Assembly: GCF_040807025.1 (NCBI RefSeq)
Contig: NC_090982.1
Location: 81,881,931-81,945,930, forward strand
Origin: Struthio camelus
Lineage: Eukaryota; Chordata; Aves; Struthioniformes; Struthionidae
Length of the DNA stretch: 64,000 bases
Direction: 5' to 3'
Under the pieces are notes generated by a model. That model was not told the origin of the DNA. It did no database searches and saw only the letters and a list, made by a program, of their open reading frames with translations. Made by a program: the position numbers and the translations under genes. The number at the start of each line of letters is the position of its first letter. The stretch's first letter is position 1. This document shows, piece by piece, positions 25,151 through 36,300 of the stretch.

Positions 25151-28100
25151 AATAATCTGAACAGGACAGACAGACAATCTCAGTCCTTCTGAGTAATCCG
25201 GTTTAAAAGTGCATGTCCTTCTATGGCAGGTCCTTTTCTTCAGTTCTGCTCTCAGCTTAACTACTTTTACTACTTCCTGGACTGCAACACACTCTACACA
25301 AACCTTGTATGCCCTTAGGAAAAAAAAAAAAAAATTCCCCTTCCCTGGAGACATGTTTACTTTCTTCTCTTCTTAAGAATCTTCTGTACTTTTTTGTGCT
25401 GCAAGATCTGTGATGGCTGGACCCTTCAGTCCCTGTTTTTCCCAACAGCATCGCAGTGGCTCATAGCCCATTGCTCTCAGAGAACGTCTGAGATTTTCCT
25501 CCATCCTGAAAATTTCACCAGCCCTAGACAGCAGGAGACAGCAGAGAACAAACAGGCAATCCCCCTTCCTCTGCTATTCCCTCTTCCAGCCGAACAGAAC
25601 AGAACATACAGTAACATACAGCAAACCTGGGCAAACAAACAAAGCAGATGCCATCTGCCACAGTCTGGAGAGTATATTCCCTGCCAGTCTTGATTCAAGA
25701 CAGCCAGAATCCATTTAACTGAAAGGCACTCTGCAAAGTGCATCTATTTACTTGAGATGTTAAGGGAGCTTTTTATCATGTCATGCTATATTAGTGTTCT
25801 CTTTGTAGGAAGAATCAGCAGATATGATCAGCATTTATTTTTTTTTCCATATATTTAAAGGTTTTTATTTATTTGCTGCATTCCTTTGAGAACATTGTGC
25901 AGGTACTGGAGTCTTCTACCTAATAGCAGAAACTGAGGTTTCAGAGAGGGTCAAAGCTTATAGTGTCAGTTTCTACTATATGGAGGATAAGTTAGAAAAC
26001 TCTTTTGTTCTGAATAAACCTACTCCTGTCTTGAACCATAGCCAAGGAGATTAGAACCTGGCTCTTAGCACCTAGCAGCACGTGGTGAAATATGCTGTAT
26101 CCTTATCTCTAGGCCAGAAATTTGTATCATTACAAATGTCCAGCATGGGCAAGGGGAAAGAGGTGCAGTCCTACTAGGACGTATCTTAAGACATGAAAAA
26201 TTTTGATTATGTAGGCGACTGGAATTGTTCATGAAAATATAAGCTGAAAAGAGGAACTATCTTGGGTGTCTTGTATAATAAGCATTCTCCAAAATCTAAG
26301 CACCATCTAATAATTTCCACAGCAGAACAAATACTCAGGCTTGTACTGAAGATGTTCCTGAGTGCATGATGACAGAAGCTTTTGTCATCCGTTCATTACC
26401 ACTTCAGTCCAGGTAGGAATTAATGCCTCTGGAAAACACTATTATAATGTAACATGATACAGAGCAGTCTCTCAGCACTTGTAAGAAGATGACATACATC
26501 ACAGCATAGTGACTGGTAAGGGTAGGAAGCAGTATAAGACTAAATGTGAAACGATGGTTAATACAACTTTGCTTTCTTACTGTATTATGACAAGAAAACT
26601 GGAATTCTAAGGTGAAGACCTTACCCTGAGATGGCGTTTAGTGGCGTTTAGGTGCCCATTCACACTTGGGGCTTCATCTTCTGATTGTTCTGGAGAATCC
26701 TCTTCTGAATGAATAACTGTGAGCAATAACAGTCCAGTAACAATGGGTAATATGAGAATATTTTGGCTCTAATGATATAGGGTAAATTTATGAGGAAGGA
26801 CAGTGGTAAGACATTGGTTTCCCTTCCTTCTCCTCTAATTGGCAATATGACAATGAAGACACACTCCTTGTCTCAGGATGAGAACCAAGGAGCTACCAAC
26901 ACTCATACCACCACCAAAACTGCATTCTTCCCTATAAAGTAGCCCACCACTGTCTAACTTGATCTAAAAAAAAGAAAAAGAAAAAATCAAATAAAACCAA
27001 AGCATACAGCGCAGCTTACCTTTACCTTACCTTACTGAACAATCATAAATGGAAGTACCCCAAGTTAGTGACTACAGCTTGAAACGTTGATTCATCTTCC
27101 TATAGGAAACACAGGAACTTGTTTTGTCAAAGAGGCTGTTGTGGTCTCCTTTCGGTGAGTCTAAGCCTTTGGCAGCTATGCATGGTGTCCCAAAATTTTG
27201 AGAAATGTCTATTACAGAGATTATTTTTGTAGTTCACGCCTTTCATGAAAAATAAATATGTCTTTTATTACAAGAAAGACTGTGAACAAGGTTGAGTAAA
27301 ATGTATGCCAAGTGGCAAATAAAACTGATTTAGGGAAATTAATTTATTGGGGAAATGAATGCTGTATTAGCCCTTTTCCAAATAAATAGTTTTAAGGTTT
27401 TATGAAATTTGCTAATTTTTTTTCCTGTATTGTTTTAATGTTCTAAATGAATTGAATTCTATTTCATATTTGAGGATGCAGATAGAAGTAATTTCTGTCT
27501 CTTGATTTAAATTAAGGTTTGTATGCAGTACAAACAGGTAAGAATAGCTTAAAGAAGGCTCAAAGATGTTTTCTAAATTTAGTAGGAAGAGGATAGTGTC
27601 TCATTTGGATGTGAACATCTTGTGATTGCACATTCCCATGTTTAGGATTTTTTCTAGATTTCTATAACTGATATAATAAGCAATATCCAACTTTTATGTG
27701 TGTGAAAATCATTTTATAGAAATATAAATGTCTATACATGTGTTAAAAAAATAACAGTGATAAATCTGTTCTTGCCAAAGACAACTTGAGATAGGAAAGA
27801 GGGACTGTACTTTGATGGATAGAGCAAATGATTGTGTTTCTCCTCTGTCATTATCTTGCTATGTCAATATGGAAAAAATCATTTAGGCAAACATTTTCAA
27901 AGTTAAGTGAATAAATTAAGATAGTTCAGTGTAAAAATAGATGTCTTTATAGGACTACTTTGATTCAAGGAGAAACTGGGTGCTGAATTTCTACATAAGC
28001 ACTACTCTGTATGTATTCTTCTTGAAAGGGACATTAACTGTCATGCTTTGGGACTTAGATAAACATCTACAAATAACTATGTTTTCAAACTGTCACCTTC

Positions 28101-29136
28101 GGGGGTGGTGTGTGCTCAAGTAATTCACCCACTTGGCTAACACAGAACTGGTTGTAGAGAGGGCTGAATCAGGATGAAGGAGCTCAAGGGAAAAATTGCT
28201 TGTGTAGCCCATGCCATGATGAATCACAGGGTTGTTTTCCCCGAGGATGATGCATGGATTGTATGTTAGAAACTAGGGGTGCTATCCGTGTAAGATCTAT
28301 ACAACAGATAGACTGATTATCTAGTAATTGTCTATTCTAAAGTCTTTAAACACATTTCTAAAGGTACTACTATTGCTCCTTTTTTAGGGACAGAAAGTAA
28401 GACTAGAGATAACTGCAGTCTGAAACAGTAATCCTTGTGTTCCTAAAAATCCAAGTCTATGACTTTGGAAATCCAAACACATTAGCATTTCAAGTCACTA
28501 AGCTCGTGCTGTAGATGTTTTTAAAAATAAAAGTCAGTTATAACTGTCCTTAGAGAGAGTGTCTGAGTCCGAATGACCCAATAGTCTCTATTACTATGAA
28601 GAATTTATATTCTTGTTATCTAGTTTGGGGTAGAAAGAGATAAAAGGGGTGACTGTCGTGGCGGTTTGGATAGATATAACAAAAGATCAGATAATAAAAC
28701 ATCTGTTAAGAACATGTGTTGGAACTCCAGGGTATAGACTGAAACTAGACAGTAATATCTGTGAGTGAATGAAAGAATGCATAAATAAGTGTATAAAATC
28801 ATGATTCCTTCCATCATCCTTCCCCCATGGAACCTGTAAGGATTTTCTTAATCTTTTCGAGGACAGAGGAACTGAACATCTCTGCAGCTGTTATTCGGCA
28901 CAACATCTTCGCTTTGACAGATCTCCCAAGCTAGACATGAGTCCAAAACTAAAGAAAATGTGAAAGGCCACAGTAAGAGAGGAACCCTGGCCCGGAGAAC
29001 TTATGGTTATCAGAGAGAAAAGGCAGAGTAGGGAGAGAAAAGCACAAAGAAAGGAGGTGACTTCCCCCCCAGGACTGCCAGAAATAAGACCTGAGTCATG
29101 GCTTGATCATGTTTGCCTCTTGGATGAGCTGCTGAG
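25151..29136. other. Unique AT-rich sequence, nothing recognised
   Basis: About 4 kb without a recognisable interspersed repeat. An A14 run occurs near 25,321-25,334. The segment 27,230-27,480 is notably AT-rich and non-repetitive and contains TTAATTTATT-like boxes, but I cannot tell conserved noncoding DNA from neutral sequence. Open frames at 25,394-25,743 overlap on both strands and are not recognised. Confidence 0.45.
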
Positions 29137-29245
29137 GAACGTATATATGTATGTATATACATTTGTATATATATATATATGTATATGTATATATATATGT
29201 GTGTATGTGTGCATATGCATATTTATCTAGATAAATATACATATA
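29137..29245. repeat. (TA)n/(TG)n microsatellite with palindromic end
   Basis: Alternating TA and TG dinucleotides run to about 29,220 and end in a perfect 20-bp palindrome centred on CTAG (29,219-29,238). Open frames through it encode only I/Y/C/V runs and are artefacts. Confidence 0.9.
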
Positions 29246-30613
29246 CTTTAAAGAGTATAAACATATACTACTGTGCATATGCCTCAGTTTGCTGCTACAA
29301 AACAGATCCTACACCATGACATACTTAACGACCTCGGCTGATGTCCAGACCAGAAGGTCAGCGGTCATATTTTTATTACTAAAAAAACCAACACAACACT
29401 CTCTTAATGGATTCTAACACCATGAATGGTGTGCTAGGTTTGCCATCACTTTGCCATCTTATCAAAAGACGATATCAGAGAATCTCTCATTATTAATAAA
29501 GTACTGGCATGTAAGTGGAGAGAGATGAAGGAAATGAATCTCAAAAAGTGTAAGAAATGCTATGAGGTCATTCAGGAAGCCTGTGGCAGTTCCAGGAACA
29601 AAGCCAAGACATCTAGCTTTAGCTAGATCATGTTTTAGCCAAGCTTTAGCCAAGAGCCCATTCTTCCTCTTTTGGAAACAGGTGGCTGCAGTTAAAAGCA
29701 ATACAACCCCAATCACTTACATGCTAGTTATCCTTAAATTGTTTCCCTCAAATTGGCAGATGATGAGATATTTTCTATGTATCATTTTCTCTTTGAGTCA
29801 TCGCTCTGTCTTTTGGAGTTTCTCCTCATAGGCATATTGCAGTAGCTGCTGTCTGAAAATCTGGCTGAGGGAACACAGACATTCTCAGTTCTCATTAGGA
29901 TATTGGGGGAAAAAAATTATACTCTTACTTATAGTGCTGGAGGGACATTACAGAGGCTAACTGTAGAAGTAGAAAAAAAAAAAAAAAAATTATCACATTC
30001 CTTCCTCCGGTCCCAGGATGGCACTGTAGAAAATAGAAACGAAACTGCATAACAGGACTTCCTAATGTTCGACCACTGATACCTTTCCCTTTCAGTGATG
30101 GTCATTTTTGATCACAGTATTAGGAAGCTCAAAGAATTCGTGGTTTTGGATAAAAGAAAGAGCGGTAAAGTGACATTCAGGTTGGCATAAGCAGCTGCAG
30201 GAAAAGTCTGTGGGAAAAGGATTTATCAGCATAGGTAGGTTAAACATGCAACTTCTTCAAATTCCTTCCTGATCGTTCTCCGCACAATTCCTGTACTGGG
30301 GGTTAGTACACATGAAGGGAAATAAAGGCTAACTGTAGCACAGCTGTCATTTTTGGCTTGTAATTGCAACTCGAATTCAAGTAGAAAGAGAAAACAATGA
30401 TAAAAAGGGCTATTATTTACTTGAAGCTCTATGCTTGCAGACGATTTCACTCTTCTGATGTATCCCAAAGCCTTGCACTCTCTCCTTTCTCTCCCCTCAT
30501 CTAAAATGCTTTCCCTTGTGCTTCAGTACACTTTCTGAATTCTCTGTATTTAAACATTTGAGGGTGAAAAAGGGTAACAGGTTAATTATTAACTGGATAT
30601 CATTAATGAGACC
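29246..30613. other. Unique sequence upstream of the plus-strand CR1, nothing recognised
   Basis: Contains an A18 run at about 29,970-29,988. Opposed open frames at 29,462-29,716 and 29,562-29,831 overlap and match nothing known to me. The last part, 30,516-30,620, happens to be open in the same frame as CR1 but shows no CR1 similarity. Confidence 0.45.
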
Positions 30614-30621
30614 ATTGATTA
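30614..30621. repeat. Putative 5' target-site duplication of the plus-strand CR1
   Basis: ATTGATTA lies directly before the first base that aligns with CR1 (about 30,622). The same octamer recurs at 33,323-33,330 directly after the octamer tail. Position on both junctions supports a target-site duplication, although 8 bp can match by chance. Confidence 0.55.
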
Positions 30622-33322
30622 TGCCTTTTAGGAAAGACAGGCCAGGCAGGCGAGGTGGTGGAGTTGCTCTTTATGTGAGGGAGCAACTAGAATGTATGGA
30701 GCTCTGCCTCGGTGTGGATGAAGAGCAAGTTGAAAGCCTATGGGTAAGGATTAAAGGGCAGGGTAACATGGGTGACACTGTTGTGGGGGTCTACTACAGG
30801 CCACCTGACCAGGAGGAAGTCATCGATGAGGCCTTCTACAGACAGCTGGAAGTAGCCTCACGCTCACAGGCCCTGGTTCTCATGGGAGACTTCAACCACC
30901 CTGACATCTGTTGGCAAGACAGCACAGCTAGGCACAAACAGTCAAAGAGGTTCCTGCAAAGCATTGATGATAATTTCTTGACTCAGGTGGTGGAGACGCC
31001 AACGAGGAGAGGTGCAATGCTAGACCTTGTACTAACGAACAAAGAAGGTCTAGTTGGAGAGGTGAAGGTTGGAGGCAGCCTTGGCTGCAGTGACCATGAG
31101 ATGGTGGAGTTCAGGATCCTACGAGGAGGGAGCAGGGCAATGAGTAGGATTGCAACGCTGGACTTCAGGAGAGCTGACTTTGGCCTCTTCAGGAACCTAC
31201 TTAGGGGAATCTCCTGGGGTAGGGCCCTAGAAGGAAGAGGGGTCCAAGAGAGCTGGTAAATATTCAAGCGTCACTTCCTCCAGGCTCAAGAGCAGTGCAT
31301 CCCTCTGAGGAAGAAGTCCAGCAAAGTGGGCAGGAAACCTGCCTGGATGAGCAAGGAACTCCTGGCAAAGCTCCAGCAGAAGAAGGAAGCGTACAGAATG
31401 TGGAAAAGGGGACAGGCCACTTGGGAGGAATACAGGGACGTTGTCAGAGTGTGCAGGGATGCGACAAGGAAGGCTAAGGCCCAGTTGGAATTAAATCTGG
31501 CAAGGGATGTCAAGGACAACAAGAAGGGGTTCTTCAAATACATCAATAGCAAAAGGAAGACTAGGGAAAACGTGGGCCCGCTGCTGAATGGGGCGGGTGC
31601 CCTGGTGACGAAGGATACAGAGAAGGCAGAGTTATTGAATGCCTTCTTTGCTTCCGTCTTCCCTGCTAAGGCCAGTCCTGAGGAATTCCAGACCTTGGAG
31701 ACAAGAGAGGAAGGCTGGAGAAAGGAAGACTCTCCCTTGGGGGAGGAGGATCAGGTTAGAGATCTCTTATCCAAACTTGACACTCATAAATCCATGGGCC
31801 CCGATGGGATGCACCCACGAGTGCTGAGGGAGCTGGCGGATGTTATCGCTAGGCCACTCTCCATCCTCTTGGAAAGGTCCTGGAGATCAGGAGAGGTGCC
31901 TGAGGACTGGAAGAAAGCCAATGTCACGCCAGTCTTCAAAAAGGGCAAGAAGGAGGAGCCAGGAAACTACAGGCCTGTCAGCCTCACCTCCATCCCTGGA
32001 AAGGTGAGGGAACAGCTCCTCCTGGAGATCCTCACTAAGCATGTGGAGGACAAGAAGGTGATCAGGAGTAGTCAGCATGGATTCACCAAAGGGAAATCAT
32101 GCTTGACCAATCTGATAGCCTTCTAGGATGGAATGACTGGCTGGGTAGATGAGGGCAGAGCAGTGGAGGTTGTCTACCTGGACTTGAGCAAGGCTTTTGA
32201 CACTGTCTCCCATCACATCCTCCTAGGTAAGCTCAGGAAGTGTGGGCTAGATGAGTGGACAGTGAGGTGGCTTGAGAACTGGCTGGATGGCCGAGCTCAG
32301 AGGGTTGTGGTGAATGGCGCAGAGTCAAGTTGGAGGCCTGTGGCTAGTGGTGTCCCCCAGGGGTCAGTCCTGGCTCCAGTCTCATTCAGCATATTCATCA
32401 ATGACCTGGAGGAAGGGACAGAGTGCACCCTCAGCAAGTTTGCTGATGATACTAAACTGGGAGGAGTGGCTAACACACCAGAAGACTGTGCTGCCATTCA
32501 GAGGGACCTGGACAGGCTGGAGAGGTGGGCGGAGAGGAACCTCATGAAGTTCAACAAAGGCAAGTGCAGGGTCCTGCACCTAGGCAGGAATAATCCCATG
32601 CACCAGGACAGGCTGGGGGTTGACCTGCTGGAAAGTAGCTCTGCCGAGAAGGACCTGGGAGTGCTGGTGGACAACAAGTTAAGCATGAGGCAGCAATGTG
32701 CCCTTGTGGCCAAGAAGGCCAATGGTCTCCTAGGGTGCATTAGGCAGAGTGTTGCCAGCAGGTCCAGGGAGGTGATCCTGCCCCTCTACTCAGCCCTGGG
32801 GAGGCCTCCCCTGGAGTACTGTGTCCAGTTCTGGGCTCCCCAGGACAAGAGAGACATGGCACTCCTGGAGAGAGTCCAGCAGAGGGCTACCAAGATGATT
32901 AGAGGACTGGAGCACCTCTCCTAGGAAGAAAGACTGCAAGAGCTGGGCCTGTTCAGCCTGGAGAAGAGAAGACTGAGGGGAGATCTCATCAATGTGCACA
33001 AGTATCTGAAGGGGGAGTGTCAAGAGGATGAGGCCAGCCTCTTCTCTCTGGTGCCCAGCAATAGGACAAGAGGCAATGGGCAGAAACTGAACCACAGGAA
33101 GTTCCATCTGAACCTGAGAAAAAACTTCTTCACTGTGAGGGTGACAGAGCATTGGAACAGGTTGCCCAGAGAGGTGGTGGAGTCTCCTTCCCTGGAGATA
33201 TTCAAAAGCCGTCTGGATGTGATCCTGGGCAATGCACTCTAGAGGACCCTGCTTGAGCAGGGAGGTTGGACTAGATGATCTCCAGAGGTCCCTTCCAACC
33301 TCAGCCATTCTGTGATTCTGTG
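30622..33322 (+). mobile_element. Long CR1 LINE copy, plus strand, 5'-truncated in the endonuclease
   Basis: The element starts inside the endonuclease domain and continues through the rest of the endonuclease, the reverse transcriptase, the C-terminal region, the 3' UTR and the octamer tail (ATTCTGTGATTCTGTG). Length is about 2.7 kb. The first roughly 100 residues of ORF2 and all 5' UTR/ORF1 sequence are absent. Its frame has no frameshift over about 873 codons and is interrupted only by three point-mutation stops, which fits a young insertion. It shares subfamily-specific features with the minus-strand copy at 21-23 kb, including one in-frame TAG, and the two form a long inverted pair. Confidence 0.97.
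30624..33242 (+). pseudogene. CR1 ORF2: endonuclease plus reverse transcriptase (three stops)
   Basis: ORF2 of CR1 nicks the target with an apurinic-type endonuclease and copies element RNA with its reverse transcriptase. Visible endonuclease parts are 'FRKDRPGRRGGGVALYV' at the start, 'GVYYRPPD' (near 30,785), 'MGDFNHPDICW' (30,882 on) and the catalytic 'SDH' (31,089-31,097). The N-terminal catalytic residues are lost by truncation. Reverse-transcriptase parts are 'NVTPVFKKG', 'GNYRPVSL', '[10 protein letters not shown]' (near 32,175), 'GVPQGSVL' and the catalytic FADD (32,439-32,450). The C-terminal '[21 protein letters not shown]' block precedes the natural stop (33,240-33,242). In-frame stops are TAA at 31,257 (probably from Leu TTA), TAG at 32,124 (Tyr TAT expected, shared with the minus copy) and TAG at 32,922 (Tyr TAT expected, private). 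The open sequence upstream of 30,622 is flanking DNA, not part of the protein. Confidence 0.96.
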
Positions 33323-33330
33323 ATTGATTA
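33323..33330. repeat. Putative 3' target-site duplication of the plus-strand CR1
   Basis: Second ATTGATTA copy, immediately after the (ATTCTGTG)n tail. It pairs with 30,614-30,621. Confidence 0.55.
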
Positions 33331-36300
33331 CTGGTTGAGCACGTCAGTTTGAAGCCAACTGTGCAGGGTCCACATTTTCTGGAAGTCAGTGAGGATCACT
33401 TACTCTTTAAATTATATCTTGCTTCTTACGGCCTCCAAGAGGTAAGGTAAATTCTAAACTGATGAGAGAAACTACTGTAGCAACTGTATAAGCTGAAGTT
33501 TTCTACCCGCAACCAGAAACAATTAAAGTGCCAGATCTTTGCCCAGAGACCTGCAAATATGCCTGAACCTTGACTTTGAGACACAGTCTTTCAGAACTAG
33601 AATATTCTTTGGTCTTCTGTCTGTGCTTTTTCTGGTTAGTGCAGCATGGGGTTGTGCACACCTCACGCCTGGAGCGCAGCCACACGCTTTTCAGTTGTGA
33701 AACATGAAATTGTCGTCAGTTGTTTGCAACGTTCCCTTGGCGTAGGCTGGGGACAAGCCACTGAGTGATCTAGGAAAAAAAAAGGTACTAAATACTATTA
33801 CCAAACCCTTTAAATGTTTATTCTGGATTTTTTCCCCTGATTTAATTGTATTTTAAAATAGAATCAGATCATATTAAACAGTCTATTTATTTTCTCCATT
33901 TCCTATGCACACAAAAAGAGGACATCTGTTGGTTTTAAAGCATTTGAACAAGTACCAAAAGCAGTCATGTATGGGCACTATTCTCACAACAAAGCATAAA
34001 CAACTTTTTTAAAATGTTGGCCTATGGGTTTAAGTCCTTGTGTTCACCCAATATGTTACCACTGACAAACATGTACACGCGTACACAAGTAGAATCTACA
34101 GATAGTTACAGATTTACTAACTAATAACATGCAATACTCTGTCTATTCTCAGAGTGTAACCTTATATTGCACCTTATACTGCCATAGTGCAAAAGTTGTT
34201 CTCTATGCCTCTGGGAAGGTTTTACAGAGCAAAGCGTTAAGCATTATGCAACTATGCACAACACAGTGGGACACACCGTAGACCCTAGAGGTAGAGGAAG
34301 GCTGGTGGTGGGGAGTCAGCTTCAGGCATCAGTAGGGCAATTCCTCCAAAACCTGTTTACTTGGACTCTTGGGTACGCTTGGACTAGGCTGCAGACTGTA
34401 TAAAAACAGCATAGGGGTTGCCATCCTTCCTATAGAGCAGTAGACATTGTCTATCTATCATAAATGATAGGAGTTACAGACATATGTTGTGTTCTCAGTT
34501 ATGTTTTACATTTTTTAGTCCAATTTTCATTTCTTCCCTCAGCTCTCCCTGAACCCCACTCCTCTGCACCTGCATTAGGCTGTATCCTCTTTGTGCAACA
34601 ACGTAGGAGCCAGGAGCTGAAAGCACAGGAAACAGATCTTGTAATGTCACTTCTGGTGATACTTTTGGAAGTAGCTATTCCAGAGAAAACCAAGCTTCAG
34701 CTCGGTTGCCCCAAGACAGAACATACTGACTGTCTTCAGGGGCTGAGGCAGCTGTATGCCTTAAAATAAAAGTTCTGTAATATGATAGAGCACATTTTGT
34801 GCAGGTTAATTATCAGGTAATGTGGCTATCAAGCTCTAGCATGTTTCTACCAAATTTCTGAAAAGTAGCGTTTCAAAGGATCAAGCAAAATTAGGCAAAT
34901 TTTGATAGAAATGACAAGAAGATCACTGGTAACATTTCAGAACTTTCTAACAAGCCAAGGTCATGATACATCTCAGAAAATTACTTTTATAAAAATATTA
35001 TTTACAAATGAATAAAATCCTATATTTTCACCTAAGCTTGCTTTCAAAAATACTATAACCATTTACTGTGGTATTTTCCTTGCAATAACTGCCCGACACA
35101 CGCTGCCAGTATGGCAAATTCCTGCGTGAACTTTTGAGGACTGGCAATGTTGTAACCTATTGAAAAGAGGGTCTAGAAATGAGAAATGGCATCAAGCTGA
35201 AGCACAGACTTTGCTCCTGAGCTGCCTGGCTCTGTTGTGCTGTTCTTCCTGTGGGATGCCAACACCTTTCACAACCTGTGGGCTGCCTTCTGCTGCTGAC
35301 TGCATCCATGTCATCACTCCACAGAGCTGCCAGCCCAACACATTTGCAAACCATGAAAGGCTGCTGAAAAAACCACACAACTTTAAAACGATAGGTTTGA
35401 GGCTGTCCTTATTTATCATTCTGCTGCTGACCCCTTGAGGTATGTGCACTGCGAGGTTTCAAGATTTTTTTGTGCAAGCATGAATGGAAGAAACTCTTTT
35501 GTTTCCTGCTAATGAAAGGCAAGATTTTCATTGATTTGCTTAGTCTTGGCATCTGGAGCTTTGGGAAAAACACATAAAGAAATCCTGCACAGCATTAAAA
35601 AACATTTTAGGAAATAATCCTTGTTAGTAAAACTTCAGCAAATCAAATAAGGTAGCAGGGCTGGAATTCAGGGCAGTGTGCAATCCGGCCCTGTATAACC
35701 ACACCTAATCTGTGCAACCGGTGGCAGAGTGTGACTGCTAGGAGAACAGCGTGGGTTCAGCCTGCAGCGCTGAAGTGAATGAAGAGGAAATATTAGTGAA
35801 AGATGCTGGGGTAAACTTCCTTCTGATAGAAAGCCTTACCGTTTCCGGTAAGCAGGCTGGATATTAGTTGCAATTTTGCTTTTCCCTGAAAGACTCTCAC
35901 AGAACGACCTGCACGGAATTCAATTTCTTTCCCTTGAAAGCAGGCAGAATTGAGTCAATCTTGCCAGAATTTGAACCGGTGGCTCAAGGGAGTCTGTCAT
36001 TCAACCCGTAGGCACTGACTTTTAAGCCATCACCTTCCAGCATATGAAAAAAGGTATTGTACAAAGAAAGGAAACAGAATTGTAATGAAGGAAGTTTTGG
36101 GTGAGTCATAAAGTGAGTTGAGTTTTAGATATTTTTTGGAAGAGGGCGGAATTACATTTTATTCAAGCTGTGGAGACAGAGCAGGAAAAAGCTATTGGGT
36201 TAAAAACATTTTCCAGACACCGAAGTGAACTCAAATATTACGATAATTAAGAAAGTTTAGGAAAGTGAGTTTCTTTTTTTTTTTTATTGTTTTGTTTGCT

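Noticed and set aside
30516..30623. Start of the plus-strand CR1 open frame upstream of 30,624
   Set aside because: This part shows no CR1 similarity and lies outside the putative target-site duplication. It is flanking DNA that happens to be open in frame.
32790..33308. 172-codon open frame antisense to CR1
   Set aside because: It is the reverse complement of the CR1 C-terminal region and 3' UTR. Similar antisense frames appear over the other CR1 copies (for example 57,670-57,906), as expected for a GC-richer coding repeat.
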